Shown one piece after another: positions 16,260 through 22,474 of a DNA stretch of 40,981 bases. The notes under the pieces were generated by a model. The model did not search any database, was not told where the DNA came from, and saw only the letters and a program-made list of their open reading frames with translations. Position numbers and translations under genes: made by a program. The first letter of the stretch is position 1, and each line of letters begins with the position of its first letter. The stretch is taken from the NCBI GenBank assembly GCA_017631385.1, contig JAGBTH010000044.1, positions 1-40,981 on the forward strand, in the 5' to 3' direction. The stretch is from Kiritimatiellia bacterium (GTDB lineage Bacteria > Verrucomicrobiota > Kiritimatiellia > RFP12 > UBA1067).

Positions 16260-16841
16260 ATGCAAGGTAAAGATGAAATGCGAGGAGCAAGTATAGCGAA
16301 AGGGATGCGGAGCTGTTGTTCAATATTTTTTGTTCCTATTTTTTCTATTGTAGGAGGAATTGCAATTGGACAATATAGTGGGGTTTGGACAGGCATTTTT
16401 TCGGGAATGATATTGCTGGTTGCTTCTTTTTGGGGGTTGAGTAAATTGATTAATAAGAATTGTACAGGACTATCAATAACAGATTGTTTTCTTCCAACGA
16501 TAATTTCTATTTTCAGTGGTATCGTATTTTTTCCTGTATCGCTCTTTTCGGGGAATCTTTTTTCTCCCGCAACATGTATAATATCAGGTGTCTTGCTGAC
16601 AGTAGCGTTATTTGGGTATAGATCTGGTAAAATTGATTCGGCAGGGTGGCTTGTGCTTCCTTTCTTGACATTTATATATGAAATTCTACCGATTGATCTG
16701 CCAACAGATCTTGATAATCTTTTAGGTCTAGGTGCTACTACGGTAATTGATGTAGTTGCTCTTTGTAAATCCTCACAATCGGAGCCGCTGCAAAATAATA
16801 AATATCGGCATCTCAGAGACGAAGATGTAATTGATATTTGA
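16260..16841 (+). CDS. Multi-pass membrane protein with DUF1232-like end
   Basis: The 193-residue protein has about four hydrophobic segments between residues 20 and 125. It then has a stretch LPFLTFIYEILPIDLPTDLD (about 138-157) that looks like the DUF1232/YkvA core, in which an hydrophobic helix runs into a PIDL(I/L)P motif followed by a small-residue helix. The tail is polar and charged. An AGGAGG ribosome-binding site precedes the ATG at 16260. The assignment to DUF1232 is by motif and tentative. The role of this family is unknown. Its neighbours suggest a shared membrane function with the DUF502- and DUF4230-like proteins. Confidence 0.6.
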   Translation: MQGKDEMRGASIAKGMRSCCSIFFVPIFSIVGGIAIGQYSGVWTGIFSGMILLVASFWGLSKLINKNCTGLSITDCFLPTIISIFSGIVFFPVSLFSGNLFSPATCIISGVLLTVALFGYRSGKIDSAGWLVLPFLTFIYEILPIDLPTDLDNLLGLGATTVIDVVALCKSSQSEPLQNNKYRHLRDEDVIDI

Positions 16842-16903
16842 AAGGGGTAATTGTGGATGGCTTCATATTTTCTTAGTCGAGTACGTTTTTAAGAAGGCAA
16901 ATT

Positions 16904-17878
16904 ATGAATAAAAGGAATGAGTTTAGTCATTGTGTATTAGCTGGCTTTACATTTTTGTTGCCAATTGGTTTGTTCATAGCAATTGTGTTGTATGTGCATG
17001 AAAAGTTTGCTTTGGCAACCCGAGATATATTTGTTCCAATATACAAAAAGTTGGGATTGTATGAGAAACTCCCTCGGCAAGTAATGGCTATAGGCGGTGA
17101 GATCGTTACGCTTTTGGTTGTAGCGCTTGTATTAGCTGTTGTTGGGTGGATTGTATTAAGGGTATTGCGACGGCGGCGCGTAAAAATGTTTCATCAGTGT
17201 TTAGAAAATCTTCCTGTAGTGAAGACTGTGTTTACACCCATAAAACAAGCCGTGGATTCGATGTTTGGATCAGGTTTGAATGATGATCATAGAAAAGTTG
17301 TAGAATTCCCATATCCTAATAATCCATATAAAGCAATTGGAATTGTTATGGATGAATCAGGAGATGAATATGTGGTAGTAATGCCTTTAACAATGTCAGC
17401 GGGGACTGGAGTACTTTTGAGGATGCCTAAATCTGCGGCAAAGGTTATTCCGGTTGATGTTGCGATAGCTTTGCAGCATGTTATTTCTTGCGGTATGGTA
17501 AAATTACCTGTTAAGGTAAAATCGTCAAAAGAGAAAGGTTGTGACGAAAAATGTGTTACAGGGATTGATCAGTTTTGGGAAGCAATTCGCATGAAAAATC
17601 CTTCTATAAAAATTAAAATGTCTGAAGGCGTTAGAAATGCTTTGCCTGATAATAAAGACGAGTGGTTGAACTTTGCTTGCAATGTTGTATATGGTAGAGT
17701 CAATTATAAGATAAATAAGACATATAATAACAGAATGGGCGTCTTTTCATTGAAGAAGATGGAGCGGTCTATTGGACGTATAGTCTTAACAAAGTTGATT
17801 TATTCAAAAAATTTAAAAAAGTATAAATGTGAGGTTAAAGAAGATTGTATTCATTTGTCATTAGATGATAATAGATAA
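16904..17878 (+). CDS. DUF502-family membrane protein
   Basis: The N-terminal 200 residues of this 324-residue protein match the DUF502 layout. A first membrane helix lies at about 10-29 (VLAGFTFLLPIGLFIAIVL), an amphipathic stretch follows, and a second helix sits near 65-82 (VTLLVVALVLAVVGWIVLR). The soluble domain has NLPVVKTVFTPIKQAVDSMF, a YPxxPYKAIGIV strand, and the VVMPLTMSAGTGVLLRMPKS segment that replaces the family FVPTTPNPTSG motif. The C-terminal 120 residues are an extra, Lys- and Cys-containing domain that I cannot assign. DUF502 proteins have no proven function. It sits in the middle of the accessory operon. Confidence 0.7.
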   Translation: MNKRNEFSHCVLAGFTFLLPIGLFIAIVLYVHEKFALATRDIFVPIYKKLGLYEKLPRQVMAIGGEIVTLLVVALVLAVVGWIVLRVLRRRRVKMFHQCLENLPVVKTVFTPIKQAVDSMFGSGLNDDHRKVVEFPYPNNPYKAIGIVMDESGDEYVVVMPLTMSAGTGVLLRMPKSAAKVIPVDVAIALQHVISCGMVKLPVKVKSSKEKGCDEKCVTGIDQFWEAIRMKNPSIKIKMSEGVRNALPDNKDEWLNFACNVVYGRVNYKINKTYNNRMGVFSLKKMERSIGRIVLTKLIYSKNLKKYKCEVKEDCIHLSLDDNR

Positions 17879-17976
17879 TTGGAATTTGTGAAAATAAAAT
17901 ATAAGAGATGTTGTTGCAGATAAGTGTGATTATTCTCTAAAAAATTCTCATAGCAATTTATAGAAAGGTATTAGTA

Positions 17977-18552
17977 ATGAAAAACACAGTTGAAGCTCCA
18001 GCTCCATTGCCAAATGAGACCGATGTCGCGATTCATGCGAAGCGATATTTAAGGCAGAATGGATATATAGTTATACCTTATAAACGTCTTTTTATGATGG
18101 CGGCTCGCTCGTTACGCGTTGCTTGGTGGTGGATTTTTAGCCTAGTTTTGAAAGTTAAGGGAAAAATTCTTAGTCATGCAAATGAACAACGCCAAAAAAA
18201 GATTGAGCGCGCTAAGACGAATCTTGAAGAATCTATTCGTAGCGAAAAAATATTGCAGGAGCAGTTAAAAGCTTTGGAAGAAGTGGCGCAGAAGGAGAAA
18301 GAAAAGGAATCTGTTGAAGAAGTATCTTCCGAACAAACGGAGCCTAAGTCTGATTTGAGCGCAGAGCAAACAGAGTCGAAGCCAGATTTAAGTGCAAAAA
18401 TTCAAGAATTAAGTCTAAAAGAAACTCAGGACTTAAGTAAGGTAGTAACGGATGATGCGCCTAGTAGTGGTAATAAACGTTGTAAATCGTGTCAAACTGA
18501 ATTACCTTTAAATGCCAGATTTTGCAGAAAATGTGGAGCTAAGGTTGCTTGA
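17977..18552 (+). CDS. Membrane / coiled-coil / zinc-ribbon protein
   Basis: The 191-residue protein has an N-terminal hydrophobic, Trp-rich helix near residues 33-55 (MMAARSLRVAWWWIFSLVLK). A long charged coiled-coil follows at 60-115, then a low-complexity acidic linker containing two near repeats of SEQTEPKSDLSA, and a C-terminal zinc ribbon CKSCQ...FCRKCG with four Cys. A GAAAGG ribosome-binding site precedes it, with the same ATAGAAAGG context as the next gene. The zinc ribbon matches the ones at the N-terminus of the rhomboid fusion and in the 20488 gene, so these three proteins probably interact or were built from one module. Confidence 0.7.
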   Translation: MKNTVEAPAPLPNETDVAIHAKRYLRQNGYIVIPYKRLFMMAARSLRVAWWWIFSLVLKVKGKILSHANEQRQKKIERAKTNLEESIRSEKILQEQLKALEEVAQKEKEKESVEEVSSEQTEPKSDLSAEQTESKPDLSAKIQELSLKETQDLSKVVTDDAPSSGNKRCKSCQTELPLNARFCRKCGAKVA

Positions 18553-18596
18553 GGTAGATAAGTGGCATCGTCTAATCAATAGAAAGGTTGCTTTTT

Positions 18597-20444
18597 ATGA
18601 TCTGTCAGAACTGTAACGAGAAAAATATCGATGCGGCCGTATTTTGCCGTAAGTGCGGTAAGAGAATGGTTGTTTTAGAGCAAGAAGTAGCGAATGATAA
18701 GAAAAGATGCGTGCAGTGCGGCGGTGAACTTAATGACGATGATTGCTTTTGTATGCAGTGCGGCGCGGCGGTAGAATCGTCCATCAAAGATAAATCCGAA
18801 GCTTCTACCGATGAGGCGATTAATGAAGTCAATGCTAATACTCAAGAAGAAAGTGCAGAAGAAGAAAGCGTGAAAATTCCGACAGATATTCCATTTGTTA
18901 CTGGAATATTGACGGTACTTATAATCGCTTGTTCAGGCTGGGTGTTTTGGCGTACTAATTCACTGATGGATGTTTCGGCTGAAGCGCTCTTAAAGTTTGG
19001 TGGAAATTTTAAGGCGTTGACATTTTCGGGTGAAGAGTGGCGTCTTTGGGCGAATACTCTACTTCATGGTGGATTGATTCATCTTGCAATGAATATTTCT
19101 TGCCTTTGCTCATTCGGACCGATGCTCGAAAGAATGGCGGGGCATGTTAAGTTTTTAGCTCTTTATTTGATAGCAGCTATCGGTGCAAGTGTGGTATCTG
19201 CAATTTTTAACGGCGATGTTGTGTCGATTGGCGCGTCGGGGGCTATATTTGGTATTTTGGGATCCTTAATGATGTATGTACTTGTTATAGGATGGCGCTT
19301 TGGGCTTACAAAAGATTCGATATTGGCGCATTTAAAGCAAGGATTTATTTTTGCCGGAGTTAATCTTGCTTACAGCTTGAGCCCAGGGATTGATATGTCA
19401 GCTCACATTGGGGGCCTGTTAATCGGTGTAGGAGTAGGATTTTTGTTTGCCTTTGTAGAGTTATTGTATCCAAAGTTTTTTTCGCGTCTTATTAAATGTG
19501 TGCTCGCCGCATTATCTTTATTTGTGATATCTAAAATGACATATTCGTGGATCAAATCGGATTCATGGATAGGTTCAGAATCAGAAAATCACACTTTGGA
19601 ATATAAATTGAATTCGTCATCAGCCGAGAAAGGGGATGCTACGGCGCAGTTTAATCTCGGCTTAAGTTATTATAATGGACAAGGAGTTGTGCGAGATTAT
19701 GCTGCGGCTGCAAAGTGGTTTCGCAAGGCGGCAGAACAGGGGTATGCATCTGCGCAGTTTAATCTTGGCGTGATGTATAGTAATGGCCAAGGCGTTGAGC
19801 AGGATTATGTTGAGGCAGTAAAGTGGTTTCGCAAGGCTGCGAATCAGGGGCATGCGGATGCGCAGAATAATCTTGGGATTATGTATGATAATGGCCAAGG
19901 AGTTGAGCAGGATTATGCAGAGGCAGTAAAGTGGTATCGCAAGGCGGCGATGCAGGGGGGTGCGCAAGCGCAGCACAATCTTGGCGTGAGCTATGCAAAA
20001 GGTCAAGGCGTTACGAAAGATGATTATGAGGCGGCAAAGTGGTATCGTAAGTCGGCGGAACAGGGGAATGCGTCTGCGCAACGTGGCCTTGGCGGTCTGT
20101 ATATGGAAGGTCGTGGAGTTGTTCAAAATTATTTTGAGGCTGTAAAGTGGTTTCGCAAAGCAGCGGAGCAGGGGGATGCGCCTGCGCAGCGTGGCCTTGG
20201 TGGTATGTATGCGAATGGATTGGGAGTTTCTAAAGATGAACATGAGGCAGTTAAGTGGTATTGTAAGGCTGCGGAACAAGAGGATGCGATTGCGCAATTT
20301 AACCTTGGCTTGATGTATGCGAATGGTCAAGGAGTAGAGCAGAATTATACAGAGGCAGTAAAGTGGTTCCGTAAGGCTGCTGAGCAGGGGGATGCGAATG
20401 TTAAAACAGCGGCTAATAATGCGTTAAAGATTTTAGGCTATTAG
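18597..20444 (+). CDS. Zinc-ribbon / rhomboid protease / Sel1-repeat fusion
   Basis: The 615-residue protein has three parts. Residues 1-56 hold two four-Cys zinc ribbons (Cys 3/6/17/20 and 38/41/52/55). Residues about 98-325 are a multi-pass rhomboid domain with HGGLIHLAMN in the second helix. The catalytic Ser214 lies in GASGAIFG and the catalytic His270 in SAHIGG, so an active intramembrane serine protease is predicted. Residues 347-598 are seven 36-residue Sel1 (TPR-like) repeats, which bind protein partners. The ATG at 18597 follows GAAAGG by 9 nt; the upstream TTG at 18588 abuts that site. In the operon it may cleave or scaffold the neighbouring single-pass proteins; that is inference. 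Confidence 0.85.
   Translation: MICQNCNEKNIDAAVFCRKCGKRMVVLEQEVANDKKRCVQCGGELNDDDCFCMQCGAAVESSIKDKSEASTDEAINEVNANTQEESAEEESVKIPTDIPFVTGILTVLIIACSGWVFWRTNSLMDVSAEALLKFGGNFKALTFSGEEWRLWANTLLHGGLIHLAMNISCLCSFGPMLERMAGHVKFLALYLIAAIGASVVSAIFNGDVVSIGASGAIFGILGSLMMYVLVIGWRFGLTKDSILAHLKQGFIFAGVNLAYSLSPGIDMSAHIGGLLIGVGVGFLFAFVELLYPKFFSRLIKCVLAALSLFVISKMTYSWIKSDSWIGSESENHTLEYKLNSSSAEKGDATAQFNLGLSYYNGQGVVRDYAAAAKWFRKAAEQGYASAQFNLGVMYSNGQGVEQDYVEAVKWFRKAANQGHADAQNNLGIMYDNGQGVEQDYAEAVKWYRKAAMQGGAQAQHNLGVSYAKGQGVTKDDYEAAKWYRKSAEQGNASAQRGLGGLYMEGRGVVQNYFEAVKWFRKAAEQGDAPAQRGLGGMYANGLGVSKDEHEAVKWYCKAAEQEDAIAQFNLGLMYANGQGVEQNYTEAVKWFRKAAEQGDANVKTAANNALKILGY
19635..20390 (+). repeat. Seven 108-bp Sel1-coding tandem repeats
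   Basis: Seven consecutive 108-bp units encode 36-residue Sel1 repeats with the consensus AxAQxNLGxMYxNGQGVxxD and EAVKWFRKAAEQG. Units 2, 3 and 7 are closest to each other, and units 5 and 6 share an RGLGG start, which points to recent internal duplication. The array could vary in copy number between strains. Confidence 0.85.
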
Positions 20445-20487
20445 TATACGATTCTAAATTTATATTCAAACTTAAAAGGAGAAAATT

Positions 20488-21189
20488 ATGAATGGTGATA
20501 TTTCGATTGCAGTAATATCTGCGATTAGTAGTGTTGTATTTGCTGCGATTTGCAGTTCTATTATGCATAATAAGGGATACGAGGCATGGCGTGGACTAGT
20601 AATGGGTTTTTCTCTTGGGCCAATAGGCTTGATTATTTGCCTTTGTTTTCGTAAAAAGAAATCTAATGAGCAAAAACTGCTAGAATGTTTATCTAAAGGT
20701 TCTAAAGTGTTAGCGAAGCGCATGGGTAATTCTGATAAGAAAATATTGAAATCGAATACGCCCATTAAGTATACATGTAATGCTATTCTTGATCCATTGA
20801 CTCATGAGGCTAGTGAAGATCAGACGGACGATCCCGAAAAGCCGCATTGTGATTTTAAGCTAACTAATGCGGATTTGTTTTGTCCAATGTGTGGATCCCC
20901 GAATAAAAGGGCCACTAAATCGCCTCCTAAAAAGCAAGGTATACATGTTCCATCTCTGTCTGAGAAAAATGAGAAGACAAGCGCAAAAAAATGGACGTGG
21001 ATAATAGTTATTGCGATTATTCTTAGTGCTATTTTTCGTATTCTTAGTGCTAATCAAAGAGCAGAGACAGAAAAATTGAGGGAGCGCGGAGATGAGATAA
21101 TTCAAAAGATGTTAGAAAACCAAAAGTCTATTCATAAGCAGCGGGAATATAGGATAGAGTCGCCTTTTGATCGTATAAGATCACGATGA
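20488..21189 (+). CDS. Two-membrane-segment protein with central zinc ribbon
   Basis: The 233-residue protein starts with a hydrophobic helix (ISIAVISAISSVVFAAICSS). A second weak one lies at WRGLVMGFSLGPIGLIICLC, resembling the short GLxxGPIGLxIxL segment of small bacterial membrane proteins. The middle is polar, with four Cys in a CDFKLTNADLFCPMCGS-type zinc ribbon around 118-135. A further membrane helix is near 168-187 (WTWIIVIAIILSAIFRILSA), followed by a charged tail. AAAAGGAG precedes the ATG. It closes the operon that begins at 14307; the terminator at 21253 follows. The function is unknown. Confidence 0.7.
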   Translation: MNGDISIAVISAISSVVFAAICSSIMHNKGYEAWRGLVMGFSLGPIGLIICLCFRKKKSNEQKLLECLSKGSKVLAKRMGNSDKKILKSNTPIKYTCNAILDPLTHEASEDQTDDPEKPHCDFKLTNADLFCPMCGSPNKRATKSPPKKQGIHVPSLSEKNEKTSAKKWTWIIVIAIILSAIFRILSANQRAETEKLRERGDEIIQKMLENQKSIHKQREYRIESPFDRIRSR

Positions 21190-21252
21190 TATTCCATAAA
21201 ATTAAAGTACGAAAAGTCTCCTCAATTTTCGTTCGCGAAAATGTATACTTTT

Positions 21253-21296
21253 ACAAGTAAAGTATGGGGAGTATTCTTTCATTTTACTTGTTTTTG
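21253..21296 (+). terminator. Rho-independent terminator of the 14-21 kb operon
   Basis: ACAAGTAAA (21253-21261) pairs perfectly with TTTACTTGT (21283-21291), and five T follow. It lies 64 nt after the last gene of the accessory operon. The rest of 21190-21828 (639 bp) has no convincing gene: it holds AT-rich sequence, a palindromic repeat element and a candidate leaderless peptide. Confidence 0.65.
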
Positions 21297-21404
21297 GAAA
21301 TTCGATTTTAAATTTTTAAGTTTTTTTTTAAATATTTTTTTAGGGTCTAAAATTGGGTGAAAAAATATGGTGTTGTTAGCCGAAAAACGGTATCGCGTCA
21401 TTTT

Positions 21405-21513
21405 ACCCCCTCACGAGCTCGAGAACGAGAAGTGCGCACCTTTTACCCGAGAAGTGCGCACTTCTCGACCGAGAGGTGCGCACTTCTTGTCTTCGGGCTC
21501 GTAACGAGGGGGT
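21405..21513. repeat. Palindromic element with three 22-bp units
   Basis: The ends ACCCCCTC (21405-21412) and GAGGGGGT (21506-21513) are inverted, followed inward by CACGAGCTCGA and its imperfect complement. The centre holds three copies of GTGCGCAC at 21432, 21454 and 21476, exactly 22 bp apart, with similar sequence between them (TTCTCGACCGAGAG type). A single-unit relative lies at 32787-32843, showing that this is a dispersed element family with variable central repeats. Confidence 0.7.
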
Positions 21514-21694
21514 TTAGGGTGGATTTGGGATACGATGAATTTAGGGCTTTTTGGGTGTAAAAAAGCACAAAGATTTTTGACTCGTTTATGGACTTAACTT
21601 GCGAGTTGTGGTTTTACATTTCTAAAATTTTCGCGGATTATAGAATATTTGGGCGAAAACGGTGCGCTCTAATGCCCGTTGAGTCAATAATTTT

Positions 21695-21703
21695 TGGTAT
21701 AAT
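21695..21703 (+). promoter_or_regulatory. Extended -10 promoter
   Basis: TGGTATAAT is a perfect extended -10 and has the same core as the promoter of the structured RNA at 14095. The expected start point falls near 21710, next to an ATG at 21711. It may serve a leaderless peptide or simply transcribe the gene at 21829. Confidence 0.5.
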
Positions 21704-21710
21704 TCTGGGC

Positions 21711-21788
21711 ATGAGTGAGGTTGAGAAAGGTGAAAAGCCTGTTAAGTTCAATCCTGTCAACTATGGGCCTAAATTCTGTCACATATAA
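21711..21788 (+). CDS. Possible 25-residue leaderless peptide
   Basis: An ATG lies 8 nt after an extended -10 element and opens a 25-codon frame beginning MSEVEKGEKPVKFNPVN and ending with a Cys-His-Ile. The next gene starts 40 nt later with its own ribosome-binding site. It could be a real leaderless peptide, a short leader peptide, or chance. No homologue is known to me, so confidence is low. Confidence 0.25.
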   Translation: MSEVEKGEKPVKFNPVNYGPKFCHI

Positions 21789-21828
21789 AAGTGACGTTGC
21801 GTATAGTTAATAGAAAAGGAGGAATACA

Positions 21829-22371
21829 ATGAGTGAAAAGGGGATTTCAAGATTTAAGAGCGATTTATTAGAGTTTCAGTTCTGGCTACAAGATCGGTGG
21901 GATGATTTTACTTCGCCAATTGCGCATCATTGGTGGCGCTTTCAGGAATGGCGCCGTAAGCGCAATCCAGAGCTCGTTGAGTTAGATACATTTCGTAGAA
22001 TTGTTGAATTAGAGGCAAAAATAGAGAAATATCCTAAGGCTGTGCCGCTTTTAACGGAACTTATGAATGCGTATAAAGTTACTGGTCAAGAAGAAAAGCG
22101 CCTTAAGGTAATGCGTAAGTTGCGCGATATCGAGCCACCAGAACCAAAGACGACTAATGCTGTAGAGGGTGATTTCATCAGTGAAGAGGATGAGAAGCTT
22201 TATCAAAAGGCGCTTTCGCTAGTGCGAAATGGAGTGCGCGCAAAGGCGGTTATTATGAATCGTCATTTATGTGTCGGATATAATAAAGCGGCTCAGATCT
22301 GCGATCTTCTTGTTTCTCACGGTGTTGTTGATTTTGATACTAGGCAGTTCGTGCGCTGGAGTGATAACTAG
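21829..22371 (+). CDS. Orphan FtsK-gamma-like winged-helix protein
   Basis: The 180-residue protein has a Trp-rich N-terminus (residues 15-45, many W and R) and a short helical TPR-like segment near 60-100. Its C-terminal domain (about 117-178) looks like the gamma domain of the FtsK DNA translocase. The clue is ISEEDEKLYQKALSLVRNG followed by the RHLCVGYNKAAQICDLLVSH helix-turn-helix, close to the FtsK pattern of R-x-R-x-GYNRAA. FtsK gamma reads KOPS sequences on DNA and activates XerCD; here the motor and membrane parts are absent. An AAAAGGAGG ribosome-binding site precedes the start. It might bind similar DNA as a stand-alone regulator or adaptor; this is inference. Confidence 0.7.
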   Translation: MSEKGISRFKSDLLEFQFWLQDRWDDFTSPIAHHWWRFQEWRRKRNPELVELDTFRRIVELEAKIEKYPKAVPLLTELMNAYKVTGQEEKRLKVMRKLRDIEPPEPKTTNAVEGDFISEEDEKLYQKALSLVRNGVRAKAVIMNRHLCVGYNKAAQICDLLVSHGVVDFDTRQFVRWSDN

Positions 22372-22409
22372 GAGGACTCTTTTAAAGGGTATTCTAGCAG
22401 TGAATAGGC

Positions 22410-22439
22410 TTGAACTTATAAGTGCTATTATGATAGAAT
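22410..22439 (+). promoter_or_regulatory. Promoter of the secreted beta-helix gene
   Basis: TTGAAC (22410-22415), an 18-bp spacer and TAGAAT (22434-22439) with an upstream TG form a plausible sigma70 promoter. The start point would be near 22446, giving a leader of about 29 nt with AAGGAA before the ATG. Confidence 0.55.
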
Positions 22440-22474
22440 TACGAGATTGAAATTAATTTTAAGGAATTATTAAA

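Noticed and set aside
19662-20330. A 222-codon open frame on the minus strand
   Set aside because: It lies opposite the Sel1 repeats, and its apparent 36-residue periodicity is the shadow of the 108-bp repeats; no ribosome-binding site or known motif.
21432-21483. Repeats at 22-bp spacing as a CRISPR array
   Set aside because: The period leaves no unique spacers, only three units exist, and no cas gene is near.
21357-21560. A 67-codon frame in the intergenic region
   Set aside because: It reads through the 22-bp repeats (Arg/Ser-rich, no motif) and has no ribosome-binding site.
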